In this document: one piece after another, positions 18,701-29,679 of the stretch
How positions within the stretch are numbered: position 1 is the first letter of the stretch
Layout of the letters: every line of letters begins with the position of its first letter
Origin: Desulfobulbaceae bacterium
GTDB lineage: Bacteria > Desulfobacterota > Desulfobulbia > Desulfobulbales > Desulfobulbaceae
DNA: 43,490 nucleotides
Reading direction: 5' to 3'
NCBI GenBank assembly: GCA_019163135.1
Contig: JAFLKR010000015.1
Location: 1-43,490, forward strand
Position numbers and translations under genes: made by a program
The notes under the pieces: generated by a model
The model's database searches: none
The model's input: only the letters and a program-made list of their open reading frames with translations
What the model was told of the DNA's origin: nothing

Positions 18701-19317
18701 GAAATACTCATTGCGGGTGCGACCGCTGGTTTGGCCGAGATGAGGGGGCTTCGCCTCCGCCAGGGCCGGTTCATCACGGATTTCAATCACCGCCAATCCT
18801 TTGTGGTGGTCGATGCCGATATTGCGCATGCCTTGAGTGCGGGGAAGCGTCCGTTGCGTCAGGGGGACTTGCTCCGAATCCACAACTACCTGTTCACTGT
18901 TTCGGCATTGCCGAGTCGCTGCCTCACAATCCCTTGCTGCCGCTCGTCCTTAACGACACGGTGCTGATCCCGCTTAACGGCATGTGCCGCATTAGTCCGG
19001 CCCCGGAACTGAATAACGTGATTGTCAAGGCCCAAGCGACGGCTACACTATTTGGGCAACCGTCGCTTGCCGGCGTGATCGATGGCATTGCCGCCCAAAC
19101 CCTACCGAACGCTTTCGACAACGGCGGTGCACGCTACGACGTCACCGTCTCCGCTCCCGCATTGACCATCGAACAACGGCAGCGGGTGCGGTTGGGGATG
19201 AGCGCCAATCTCTCGGTCCTTCTGTACGAAAATCCCCAGGCGATCGTCTTGCCCGCTACCGCGATCCGGTCGAAACACGGCAAATTGCACTTCAGAGTTG
19301 AATCCGCCAAGGAATAA
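18701..19317 (+). pseudogene. Relic of a MacB-type efflux permease joined to an HlyD-type adaptor tail
   Basis: Frame 2 from 18701 encodes a MacB periplasmic-core stretch (MRGLRLRQGRFITDF, then SFVVVDADIAHALSAGKR and LRQGDLLRIHNYLFTV). At about 18899-18902 the match moves to frame 1, continuing FGIAESLPHNPLLPLVLND and VLIPLNGMCRISPAPEL, which is typical MacB/FtsX-core sequence. Losing one base from an original GTT GTC would explain the shift. After about 19060 the resemblance changes to the C-terminus of an HlyD-family adaptor (ARYDVTVSAPALT, RVRLGMSANLSVLLYENP). So two neighbouring efflux genes seem fused by deletion and then frameshifted. There is no start codon or ABC ATPase. A terminator follows. 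Confidence 0.65.
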
Positions 19318-19351
19318 GGTAGTATTAAATAACTGTTGAAACCATTAGTTC

Positions 19352-19387
19352 AGCCGGGATAGTCTTCAGTCGCTCCGGCTATTTTTT
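19352..19387 (+). terminator. Intrinsic terminator after the efflux relic
   Basis: AGCCGG (19352-19357) pairs with CCGGCT (19375-19380) and is followed by ATTTTTT. It lies about 35 bases past the relic's stop and nine bases before the deacetylase ATG, so it could separate the two, or attenuate the downstream operon if transcription starts upstream. Confidence 0.65.
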
Positions 19388-19395
19388 CTACCGTC

Positions 19396-20367
19396 ATGGA
19401 AATGGAAAACAAAACAGACCTTACCATCATCACCGACCCGTCTTTCAGCCGGCATGATACCGGTGGAGGCGAGCACCCGGAAATACCCGAGCGACTACAG
19501 GTGATCACTGACCGCCTCTCAAAGGGTTCCTTGGCTGACCAGATTCATTATCTGCCGCCCAGGGCTGCCTTACGTTCCCAGTTGCTCACCTTTCATACCG
19601 AAGGATGGCTGTTTCGCTTCGAAGAATCCGTGCTGTCCGGGCGTACCTATATCGATCATCCGGACAACCAGGTCTGTTACGATTCCTATGAAATTGCCAC
19701 CCTTTCCGCCGGTAGCGGTCTGGTCGGGGTCGACGTCGCCGAGCAACAGCCCGGCTCAGTGGTCTTCTGTCAGACCCGCCCGCCCGGTCATCATGCCGAA
19801 CCCAACATGCCCTTTGGCTTTTGTTTTTTCAATAACTGCGTGATTGCCGCCCGTTACTGGCAGCAGCAATACCATCGACCGCGGGTCTGTGTGTTTGATT
19901 TCGATGCCCACCATGGCAACGGCATCCAGACCGCCTTTGAGGAAGAGGCCGGGACCGCCTATATTTCTATCCACGAACATCCCAGTTTCAGCTATCCCGG
20001 CACGGGTTGGGCCGAGGATCGAGGACTGGGGGCGGGCAAAGGCACTATTCTGAATCTGCCGTTGGCTCCCGGTGCCGGTGCCGATCAGGTGCTGCGGCTC
20101 TTCCCCAAGATCAAAAACTTCCTCGAAGCCTTTCAGCCCGATGCCTTGGTCATCGCCGCGGGATTTGATGCCCACCGCCTGGATGACATGTCAGGCCTGC
20201 TTTTCACCGTTGATTTATATCGCCAAATCGGAAATTTTGTAATGGAACTCGCTCAAGAGTATACCGAAGGTCGATTGGTCTCTATTCTTGAAGGTGGCTA
20301 TTGTCTCGAAAAACTTGGGATTTGTGTTGAAGCCTATCTTGCAGGGCTCGTGGAGATGAAAAAATGA
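19396..20367 (+). CDS. Class II-type histone deacetylase family protein (AcuC-like)
   Basis: The 323-residue protein is a zinc-dependent arginase/deacetylase-fold enzyme that removes acetyl groups from lysines or small amines. It shows the active-site set: RPPGHHAEPNMPFGFCFFNN (tandem His), VFDFDAHHGNGIQ (zinc Asp and His), IHEHPSFSYPGTG, AAGFDAHRLDDM (second zinc Asp) and the late EGGY. All catalytic residues look intact. It heads an apparent operon with an AcuB-like CBS-ACT protein (40-base gap), an ADP-forming acetyl-CoA synthetase and a CoA-transferase/GNAT fusion. The order recalls Bacillus acuABC, where AcuC deacetylates acetyl-CoA synthetase. The actual substrate is inferred only from this context. 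Two close in-frame ATGs exist and neither has a strong Shine-Dalgarno. Confidence 0.92.
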   Translation: MEMENKTDLTIITDPSFSRHDTGGGEHPEIPERLQVITDRLSKGSLADQIHYLPPRAALRSQLLTFHTEGWLFRFEESVLSGRTYIDHPDNQVCYDSYEIATLSAGSGLVGVDVAEQQPGSVVFCQTRPPGHHAEPNMPFGFCFFNNCVIAARYWQQQYHRPRVCVFDFDAHHGNGIQTAFEEEAGTAYISIHEHPSFSYPGTGWAEDRGLGAGKGTILNLPLAPGAGADQVLRLFPKIKNFLEAFQPDALVIAAGFDAHRLDDMSGLLFTVDLYRQIGNFVMELAQEYTEGRLVSILEGGYCLEKLGICVEAYLAGLVEMKK

Positions 20368-20407
20368 TCTCAATCTGTGCTAACGATGGGATCCAGGGAG
20401 GACAGGG

Positions 20408-21064
20408 ATGTTCATACGCTATCATATGACCGCACCGCCAATTACGGTCACTCCGGACCAGACCGTTGCCGAGGCGAACGATATCCTACAGCAATACAAT
20501 TTTCGGCATTTGCCGGTGGTGGATGAGCGCGGCGTGCTCCTGGGAATCCTTTCCGACCGCGATCTGCGCTCGGCCCGGCCTAGTTCGGTGGCTCGGAGCA
20601 AGGAACGGCACAACGTCGAGGAACGGGTGAAAAACACCCCGATTTCGCTGTTGATGACCCGGGATTGCCTGCACCTGTCGCCATTCTCGACCCTGGACGA
20701 TGCCCTGTTGATTTTTCAATCACGTAAGATCGGTGCTATGCCGGTGATTGATGAAGAAGAACGGGTGATTGGCATTTTTTCCATGGGCGATCTGATGAAG
20801 GCCTATCGCTGCCTGTTCGGACTCGGAGAAAAAGGATCGGTTTTGATTTCGATTGAAGATAACGACGATCCTCAGGCGTTGAGTAAACTGGTTAAACTCC
20901 TGGAGGAAAAGCAGGTCCAGTTCACCCGGCTGGTCAGATCGGATGGCTCCTGCAAAACCAGGGCGATGATTTATCTGCGTATCAAGACTTATAATGTCCG
21001 AGCCGTATACAAGACGCTTGAGGCCGCCGGTTTTACCATCCATATTCCCGAGACAACTGCATAA
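20408..21064 (+). CDS. CBS-pair protein with C-terminal ACT-like domain (AcuB-like)
   Basis: The 218-residue protein has two CBS motifs: residues 1-60, including HLPVVDERGVLLGILSDRDL, and about 80-135, including GAMPVIDEEERVIGIFSMGD. A C-terminal domain of about 75 residues, predicted beta-alpha-beta, resembles an ACT fold (SVLISIEDNDDPQALSKLVK). CBS pairs usually bind adenine nucleotides. CBS-ACT is the architecture of AcuB from the acetoin/acetate acuABC locus, whose exact role is still poorly known. It lies 40 bases after the deacetylase and 11 bases before the ADP-forming acetyl-CoA synthetase, so it may sense adenylates or amino acids to tune the acetyl-CoA enzymes. Good Shine-Dalgarno (AGGA) before the ATG. 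Confidence 0.87.
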   Translation: MFIRYHMTAPPITVTPDQTVAEANDILQQYNFRHLPVVDERGVLLGILSDRDLRSARPSSVARSKERHNVEERVKNTPISLLMTRDCLHLSPFSTLDDALLIFQSRKIGAMPVIDEEERVIGIFSMGDLMKAYRCLFGLGEKGSVLISIEDNDDPQALSKLVKLLEEKQVQFTRLVRSDGSCKTRAMIYLRIKTYNVRAVYKTLEAAGFTIHIPETTA

Positions 21065-21075
21065 ACGAGGTGGCT

Positions 21076-23181
21076 ATGCTGGATAAACTTTTTTCCCCCC
21101 GGGCAATCGCTGTGATCGGGGCTTCCAAAACCGTGGGCAAAGTCGGATACGACACGGTAAGCAATCTGGTGAAGAGCGGCTTCAAAGGTCCCATTGTTCC
21201 GGTGAATTCGGCTGGCGGGGAGTTGTTCGGCCTCAAGGTCTATCCGCAAATATCCGACTATCCTGATCCGATCGATATGGTGGTGATCGCGGTGCCGGCG
21301 GAGATGGTTCCGGCTGCGGCCCGGGAAGCGGTCAAGAAAAAAGCCGGGGCCATCGTAGTCGTGGCCACGGGATTCAAGGAAAGCGGCCCGCAGGGCAGGG
21401 CTATTGAGGACGAACTGATCGACATCTGCCGCAAGGGCGGCGTCCGACTGCTCGGCCCCAACTGCCTGGGCGTGATCAACACCGCCATTCACCTCAACGC
21501 CTCTTTTTCAAAAAGATTGCCGCAAGCCGGTCAACTGGCGATTTTCTCCCAGTCGGGAGCCCTGTGCACAGCCATGATGGATATCGCCGACGAGCGCGAG
21601 CTCGGAGTTTCCAAGGCTGTTTCCATCGGCAATAAGGCCGACATCACCGAGGTCGATGTCCTCTCTGCCCTGGCCCATGACGAAGACACTAAGGTGATCG
21701 TCGGCTATCTGGAGGACATCAGCGACGGCGATAAGTTCGTCAAGGCGGCGGAGGAGGCCAGCAGCAGAAAGCCGGTGGTCATCCTCAAGGCCGGGACCAC
21801 CATCGCCGGTTCCAGAGCCGCCTCCAACCACACCGGTGTTCTGGCCGGCAAGGATACCGCCTATGGCGCCGCCTTCAAGCGTGCTGGAATCTGCCGGGCT
21901 GACAGTTTCGAGGCGCTGTTTGATTATGCATCTGCGCTGGCCCTGCAGCCCACGCCCAAGGGCGACCGGGTGCTGATCATCACCAACTCCGGCGGTTCCG
22001 GAACAATGGCCGCCGACGCCGTCGAAAAGGCGGGGATGAGTGTCACTCCTTTGAGCGAACGACTGGCGGCCCAACTGCGCGCGAAATTGCCCGCAGCCGC
22101 TTTTATCGACAACCCTATCGACATTTCCGCCGACGCTGAACCCCGCCATTATGCCGCCGCCATAGACATCGCCGTGACCGACGACGACATTGATGCCATT
22201 CTCGTGGTGCTGGCCCCCCAATATATGACCGAGCCTGCCGCCACCGTCCGGGCCATTGTTGCCCACCTCGACGAAACCACCCCGGTGCTGGCTTCCTTTC
22301 TGGGGGGCAGCGACATCATGCCGCCGCGCAAGGAACTGGCCGCAGCCGGCCTGCCTTTCTACGATTCACCGGAGCGGGCCGTTGGCGCGCTCAAGGCCAT
22401 GCACGATTACGGCGTCTGGAAAAATCGGCCCGCCCGGCATGTGGTCCGTTTTCCGGTCAATCGCCGCCGGGTCGAGCGCATCATTGCCCGTCGGCAGCGG
22501 ACCAATCGGCTGCGATTGGGCGAGGTGAAATCAAAGGATATTCTCAAGGCCTATGGTTTTCAAATCCTTCAAGGACGACTGACTTCCACCCCTGAGGAGG
22601 CAGTGGAGATCGCCCGTTTTATAGGCTTTCCCGTGGCCCTGAAGATCATCTCTCCCAGCATTGTCCACAAGTCAGACCTCGGCGGCGTCCGGCTTAATCT
22701 TGGCTCGGCTCAGGAAGTTGCCGACGCCTTTGATCTTATGATGCTGCGTATCAATAAACATGCTCCCAATGCTGTTATCGGCGGCATTTATGTGGAAAAA
22801 ATGGCGGAAAAGGGGTTGGAGGTGATCATCGGCATGACCCGCGACCCCCAATTCGGCCCCATGCTGATGTTCGGTCTGGGCGGCATCTTTGTCGAGGTGA
22901 TGAAGGACGTCACCTTCCACCTTGCCCCGATTACCGAGAACGAGGCCGTGCAGATGCTCCAGTCGACCCGGTCCTATGAACTCCTTCAAGGCAAACGCGG
23001 CCTCAAAGAGGTCGATATCCACGCCATAGCCGTGGCCCTGCAGCGTATCAGCCAGTTGACCACCGATTTTCCTCAGATTCTCGACCTGGAAATCAATCCG
23101 CTGATCGTCGGCGAGATCGGCAACGAACCGGTGGTGGTCGATGCCAGTATGACTTTTGCGCCGCTGCTTGGCGAAAGGTAA
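21076..23181 (+). CDS. acdAB: ADP-forming acetate/acyl-CoA ligase, fused alpha and beta subunits
   Basis: The 701-residue protein interconverts acyl-CoA + ADP + Pi with acid + ATP, allowing substrate-level phosphorylation. The N-terminal CoA-binding domain starts LFSPRAIAVIGASKTVGKVG. Succinyl-CoA-ligase-like domains follow, with IFSQSGALC and TNSGGSGTMAADAVEKAG. SNHTGVLAG carries the phosphohistidine. From about residue 480 there is an ATP-grasp domain with SIVHKSDLGGVRL, whose His corresponds to the second phosphorylation site in two-His models. Retained histidines distinguish it from the catalytically dead half of PatZ-type acetyltransferases. ATG 21076 with GAGG upstream is preferred to GTG 21070. 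It overlaps nothing and sits centrally in the AcuC/AcuB/GNAT operon, so it is a candidate target of acetylation control. Confidence 0.93.
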   Translation: MLDKLFSPRAIAVIGASKTVGKVGYDTVSNLVKSGFKGPIVPVNSAGGELFGLKVYPQISDYPDPIDMVVIAVPAEMVPAAAREAVKKKAGAIVVVATGFKESGPQGRAIEDELIDICRKGGVRLLGPNCLGVINTAIHLNASFSKRLPQAGQLAIFSQSGALCTAMMDIADERELGVSKAVSIGNKADITEVDVLSALAHDEDTKVIVGYLEDISDGDKFVKAAEEASSRKPVVILKAGTTIAGSRAASNHTGVLAGKDTAYGAAFKRAGICRADSFEALFDYASALALQPTPKGDRVLIITNSGGSGTMAADAVEKAGMSVTPLSERLAAQLRAKLPAAAFIDNPIDISADAEPRHYAAAIDIAVTDDDIDAILVVLAPQYMTEPAATVRAIVAHLDETTPVLASFLGGSDIMPPRKELAAAGLPFYDSPERAVGALKAMHDYGVWKNRPARHVVRFPVNRRRVERIIARRQRTNRLRLGEVKSKDILKAYGFQILQGRLTSTPEEAVEIARFIGFPVALKIISPSIVHKSDLGGVRLNLGSAQEVADAFDLMMLRINKHAPNAVIGGIYVEKMAEKGLEVIIGMTRDPQFGPMLMFGLGGIFVEVMKDVTFHLAPITENEAVQMLQSTRSYELLQGKRGLKEVDIHAIAVALQRISQLTTDFPQILDLEINPLIVGEIGNEPVVVDASMTFAPLLGER

Positions 23182-23225
23182 GCCGCATGCCGGCGAATTG
23201 TTCACCGCACTCATAGGAATTGCTC

Positions 23226-25106
23226 ATGGAATACGAGAAGGATTGGCAGGAAATCTATAGTGATATGATCGCCACCCCGGCCCAGGCGCTGAGCCATCTC
23301 AAGTCGGGGTACAGGGTTTTTATCGGCACGGGCTGCGGCGCACCGCAGGAACTGATTGCCGCTATGACCGGCCGGGCCCGCGCGGTCTCCAATGTCGAAA
23401 TCATCCAGTTGATCACCAAAGGTGACGCCCCTTATGCCGACAAGAAGATGTCGGAGAGTTTTGCGATCAACTCCTTTTTTATCAGTTCCAATATCCGTGA
23501 CGTCATCCAGGAGGGCTTCGGCGACTACACCCCGATCCTGTTGTCCGATGTGCCCAAGCTGTTCGATTCCGGCAGCCTGCCCATCGATATCGCCCTGATT
23601 CAGGTGACCCCACCCAACATCCATGGCCGGGTCAGTCTTGGCATTTCGGTCGACATTACCCGCAGTGCTATTGATAACGCCTCACTGGTTATCGCCGAGG
23701 TCAATCCCAACATGCCCTGGACCCATGGCGACACCCAGGTTGACGTCAACGACCTCGATCTTCTGGTACCGGTGGACCGGCCTATTCTCGAACGAGAACT
23801 GCATGAGCCTGACGAGATCAGCCGCAAAATCGCCCAGACGGTGGCGGCTCTCATCCCCAACGGGTCAACCATCGAACTGGGACTGGGGCGGGTGCCCGGC
23901 TTTGGCCGCATTCCGCAGGTGGTGATGGAGTTTCTTAAAGACCGCAAGGACATCGGCTTTCACACCGAGATGATCTCCGACTCCATCATTCCCCTGATCG
24001 AATCCGGGGCTGTGACCGGGGCGATGAAGTCCATCGACAAAGGTAAAATCACCGCCAGCTTCTGCATGGGCACCAAAAAGCTCTACGATTACATCAACGA
24101 CAATCCCTTGTTCAGCTTCCGGCCGACCGAGTACATCAACGACGCCAACGTCATCGGCAAGCATAAACGGATGGTGGCGGTCAACATGGCCCTCGAGATC
24201 GATCTCACCGGCCAGGTCTGCTCGGACTCGGTGGGGGGGCGTTTCTATTCCGGTATTGGCGGCCAGATTGACTTTAACCGCGGTGCCGCCAGGTCCGAGT
24301 CCGGCCGGGCGATCATCACCCTGCCATCGCTGAACCAGGAAGGAACCGAGTCGCGGATTGTCTGCACCCTCCAGCCGGGATCCGGGGTGGTCATCAACCG
24401 GGCGAGCGTCCACTATGTGGTCACCGAATATGGGGTCGCCTTTCTCCACGGCAAGTCCATCCAGGAGCGGGTTATGGCGTTGATCTCGATTGCCCACCCC
24501 GATTTCCGGGAGCAACTGTTCCGCGATGCGGTGGCCGCCAAATATCTGCGGCCGGGTCTGGCCCGCTTCAGCAGTCGTTTCATGGCACCGGTGGAAGAGT
24601 CGGTCAAGGCATCTTTCCTGATGCAGGACGGCATTGAAGTTGAATTTCGTTCCATCAAGCCCACGGATGAACCGCACATGCGTGACCTGGTCTACAATCT
24701 CAGCCAGGAAACCATCTACTATCGGTTCATGAGCCATCAACAACGCTTTACCCCTCGCCAGATCGAGGATTTTGTCTACATCGACCATCGTCGGGACGTG
24801 GCGGTGGTCGGCACCATCCCCGAGGCCCACGGCGAGCAGATCATCGTGGTCGGCACCTACTATCTCAACGAAAAGACCAATCTGGCCGAGGTGGCCTTTG
24901 TGGTTCGTGACGGCTGGCAGAACAAGGGACTGGGTACTTTTGTCTTCAAGCATCTGATCAAGATCGCCAAGCGCAACGGCATTGCCGGGTTTACCGCCGA
25001 GGTGCTGCGGGAGAACGAACGGATGCAGGCGGTATTCAACCACTCGACCCTGAAAGTGAAGAGTCATCTCGAAGAAGGGGTCTACAGTTTTGTGATGGAA
25101 TTTTAA
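23226..25106 (+). CDS. Acetyl-CoA hydrolase/CoA-transferase fused to GNAT N-acetyltransferase
   Basis: The 626-residue protein has two parts. Residues 1-450 form an acetyl-CoA hydrolase/transferase (class I, 4-hydroxybutyrate/acetate-type) with FIGTGCGAPQEL, the later SGIGGQIDFNRGA and a conserved TEYGVAFLHGKS. The last 160 or so residues are a GNAT domain (FRSIKPTDEPHMRDL, then VAFVVRDGWQNKGLGTFVF) with the acetyl-CoA loop QNKGLG. The fusion could acetylate protein lysines while moving CoA. It lies 44 bases after the ADP-forming synthetase. ATG 23226 with AGGA about eight bases upstream is preferred over the TTG two codons earlier. The GNAT domain fills the place of AcuA in an acuABC-like operon. 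Substrates of both halves are inferred. Confidence 0.9.
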   Translation: MEYEKDWQEIYSDMIATPAQALSHLKSGYRVFIGTGCGAPQELIAAMTGRARAVSNVEIIQLITKGDAPYADKKMSESFAINSFFISSNIRDVIQEGFGDYTPILLSDVPKLFDSGSLPIDIALIQVTPPNIHGRVSLGISVDITRSAIDNASLVIAEVNPNMPWTHGDTQVDVNDLDLLVPVDRPILERELHEPDEISRKIAQTVAALIPNGSTIELGLGRVPGFGRIPQVVMEFLKDRKDIGFHTEMISDSIIPLIESGAVTGAMKSIDKGKITASFCMGTKKLYDYINDNPLFSFRPTEYINDANVIGKHKRMVAVNMALEIDLTGQVCSDSVGGRFYSGIGGQIDFNRGAARSESGRAIITLPSLNQEGTESRIVCTLQPGSGVVINRASVHYVVTEYGVAFLHGKSIQERVMALISIAHPDFREQLFRDAVAAKYLRPGLARFSSRFMAPVEESVKASFLMQDGIEVEFRSIKPTDEPHMRDLVYNLSQETIYYRFMSHQQRFTPRQIEDFVYIDHRRDVAVVGTIPEAHGEQIIVVGTYYLNEKTNLAEVAFVVRDGWQNKGLGTFVFKHLIKIAKRNGIAGFTAEVLRENERMQAVFNHSTLKVKSHLEEGVYSFVMEF

Positions 25107-25290
25107 GTCGGTTGTGGTAGCGGCATTAAGATACCGAAGAAAGAGCTTTTTGGGTAAATCGCAGTGCAATCCTACCGGCGATGGTATTCCGTGTACTCAC
25201 GGTTGCAGATCGACTCGATCAGGAGTATTTTGATCCAGCAACCAACCGTAATCAGATCAATTACCTCATAGCAACTACTTCCTTCCTTCA

Positions 25291-27331
<2,041 letters not shown>

Positions 27332-27339
<8 letters not shown>

Positions 27340-28036
27340 TTTATTGTACAGATGTTCATTGGCGGTAGTGCCGCGGCTTGCAGCCGGACTGATCCGGATC
27401 TGGTTCGCCACCTGCAGGGTCAAAATCCAGGGGGAAGCAGGGTTACGGGAATTTATGGAACGCGATACCGGGATCGGCGCTTTCTGGCATTATTCCTTCC
27501 TCTATTTTTTTTATTATTTCAGAAAGTATCCAGCGGCGGTTATGGTCAGCGCCAGCAAAGATGGTGAATATATCGCCCAACTGGCACGGCTGCTTGGACA
27601 TGTGCCGGTGCGGGGGTCGAGCAATCGGGGCGGTGTCAAGGCCTTGCGGGAGATGATCGATCTGCTGCAGCAGGGGCGAAACAGTGCCATCGTTGCCGAT
27701 GGCTCCCAAGGTCCGGCGCGGCGAGTACAAGCTGGGTGCATCCTTATGGCCAGCAAATCGGGCAAGCCTATTTTTCCCATGGCCTGGGCCGCCGACCGTT
27801 GTATCATTTTCAACAGCTGGGATCGGACCGTGGTACCGCTGCCTTTTGCCACCATTGCCCTCCACCACGGCGAGGCCTTCTATGTGCCGTCCGCTCTTTC
27901 TTCGTCGCAGATTGAAGAATACCGGCTTGAACTGGAGCAGCGCCTTAACCACCTCTATGAAGAGGTCTGGCGAGCGGTCGGGAGGCCGCCGCATGATGCG
28001 GCAGTGGCCACTGACCATAAAGTGCAGGTACAGTAA
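27332..28036 (+). CDS. DUF374 lysophospholipid acyltransferase-family membrane protein
   Basis: The 234-residue protein belongs to the DUF374 group of the acyltransferase superfamily. It has [17 protein letters not shown] (the catalytic-type His region), [20 protein letters not shown] and [18 protein letters not shown], the DGSQGP block typical of DUF374. Such proteins are thought to modify lipids in the inner membrane. The substrate is unknown. It starts with TTG, with GGAG seven bases upstream, inside the end of uvrB (8-base overlap), so translation is probably coupled. The relation to uvrB is likely transcriptional rather than functional. Confidence 0.85.
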
Positions 28037-28096
28037 CGGCCATTGATACCTGGTCGACGAGAGCAGTAACATCGTAACAATACACCACAGAGGTTA

Positions 28097-29506
28097 ATGA
28101 GTTTGGAAACAGTGAGAAGTCTGGTGCTCGCGGGGTTAAGCGGCGGTTCGGGAAAATCGGTGGTTTCGGTCGGCTTGATAGCGGCCCTGAAAAGCCGAGG
28201 CAAAGGCGTGGTCCCTTTTAAAAAAGGACCGGATTATATCGATGCCGGCTGGCTGACCAAAGCTGCGGGGCAGCCCTGTTACAATCTCGATCCCTACCTC
28301 ATGTCACCTGCGGCGATCGTGGCTACCTTTCAAGGCCATCTCCATGGCAACTCCTTTGCCGTAGTCGAAGGCAACCGGGGGATTTTCGACGGCGTTAACC
28401 CGGCTGGCGATTATTCCACGGCGGAGTTGGCCCTGCAGCTCGACCTGCCGATCCTGCTGGTGGTCAACTGCGCTAAAACTACCCGGACAGTGGCGGCGCT
28501 GGTGCTGGGCTGCTGCGCTTTTGATCCGAGAATCCGCTTTGCCGGGGTCATCCTCAACCAGATTGCCACCGTTCGCCATGAATCCATCATCCGCCAGGCG
28601 ATGGAGTTGTATACCGATCTGCCGGTGCTGGGGATTATGCCCCGGCTCAAGCAGGATGTTTTTCCCATGCGCCACCTCGGGGTGACCCCTCATCAGGAAT
28701 ATGCGGCAGCTGACGAAGCGGTGGCTAATCTGGCGGCCCTGGCCGAGGCCCATATCGATCTGGACAGTATCATCGCCAAGATGAGGGGCGTCGTGCCGCT
28801 TCCGCCATTGGCGCCATCAGTACAGGTCTCAGACTCAGCCCCGCTAACCATCGGGGTTTTGCGTGATGCCGCCTTCCAATTCTACTACGAAGAAAATCTG
28901 GAGGCGCTCAAGGCGGCCGGTGCGCGGTTGGTACTGATTGACGCCCTGGCGTCCCAGGAACTCCCCATGGATCTTGACGGGCTCTATATTGGCGGCGGCT
29001 TTCCGGAAACCAGCGCTCAGCAGTTAGCAAACAATGCCAGTTTTCGCCAGTCGATCCGGGCGCATATCGATGCCGGATTGCCGGTCTATGCGGAATGCGG
29101 CGGATTGATCTTTCTAGGGCGCTCAATTATTATCGACGAGATCGAATACCCATTGGTCGGGGTTTTTCCGGTGACTTTCACCATCTCCTCCAAACCCCAG
29201 GCCCACGGGTACTCGACTTTTACGGTGGAAAAGACTAACAGCTTTTATCCGGTGGGTACCCGGATCAAGGGGCATGAGTTCAGGTATTCCATCGTCCATC
29301 AATGGGATGGAGCCGCCGAAGACCTGGTTTTGAACATGGAGCGCGGCACCGGGTTCCATGAGGGTCGCGACGGCTTGGTGAAAAACAATGTGCTCGCCCT
29401 CTATACCCATGTGCTGGCCTCCGGCACCCCGCAATGGGTCGAAGGATTCATTGCCGCTGCCCGTAATTACGCCACCCGGTCAGGGGCCGTATCGACTGCA
29501 GCGTAA
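28097..29506 (+). CDS. cbiA: Cobyrinate a,c-diamide synthase
   Basis: The 469-residue enzyme amidates side chains a and c of cobyrinate, using glutamine and ATP, in B12 synthesis. The N-terminal nucleotide-binding domain starts with LVLAGLSGGSGKSVVSVGLI and has KKGPDYIDAGWL. The C-terminal class I glutamine amidotransferase-like domain has YIGGGFPET and VYAECGGLIFLG, whose Cys is the nucleophile, and GHEFRYS with the catalytic His. No other cobalamin-synthesis gene is nearby. Its product ultimately feeds the adenosyltransferase and methylmalonyl-CoA mutase elsewhere in this window. A related family acts in factor F430 synthesis, but methanogenesis genes are absent here. Confidence 0.94.
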   Translation: MSLETVRSLVLAGLSGGSGKSVVSVGLIAALKSRGKGVVPFKKGPDYIDAGWLTKAAGQPCYNLDPYLMSPAAIVATFQGHLHGNSFAVVEGNRGIFDGVNPAGDYSTAELALQLDLPILLVVNCAKTTRTVAALVLGCCAFDPRIRFAGVILNQIATVRHESIIRQAMELYTDLPVLGIMPRLKQDVFPMRHLGVTPHQEYAAADEAVANLAALAEAHIDLDSIIAKMRGVVPLPPLAPSVQVSDSAPLTIGVLRDAAFQFYYEENLEALKAAGARLVLIDALASQELPMDLDGLYIGGGFPETSAQQLANNASFRQSIRAHIDAGLPVYAECGGLIFLGRSIIIDEIEYPLVGVFPVTFTISSKPQAHGYSTFTVEKTNSFYPVGTRIKGHEFRYSIVHQWDGAAEDLVLNMERGTGFHEGRDGLVKNNVLALYTHVLASGTPQWVEGFIAAARNYATRSGAVSTAA

Positions 29507-29605
29507 AGCTGCAGCTCCTTATTATTTATCAAAGGTACTCCGCAGGGAGGTTTAAGCTTTGCCTTGTCGGTCTCATGAAACCTACTGCATGGGGAAAAGC
29601 AATTT

Positions 29606-29635
29606 TTGACAAGCGCTCCCCCGATGCTCTATAAT
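29606..29635 (+). promoter_or_regulatory. Sigma70-type promoter for the kinase/HD-GYP operon
   Basis: A perfect TTGACA (29606-29611) and a perfect TATAAT (29630-29635) are separated by 18 bases. Transcription would start around 29642, about 40 bases upstream of the kinase start. It is the clearest promoter in the window. Confidence 0.8.
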
Positions 29636-29679
29636 AACAGCAACGCCTCTTTTTAGCCTCTGACCGGATTGCTGCCAAT

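Noticed and set aside
21508-22266. 252-codon minus-strand open frame
   Set aside because: Shadow of the ADP-forming synthetase gene, rich in Gly/Asp runs typical of antisense frames.
23865-25169. 434-codon minus-strand open frame
   Set aside because: It is antisense to the CoA-transferase/GNAT gene and arises from GC-biased codon use; no domain resemblance.
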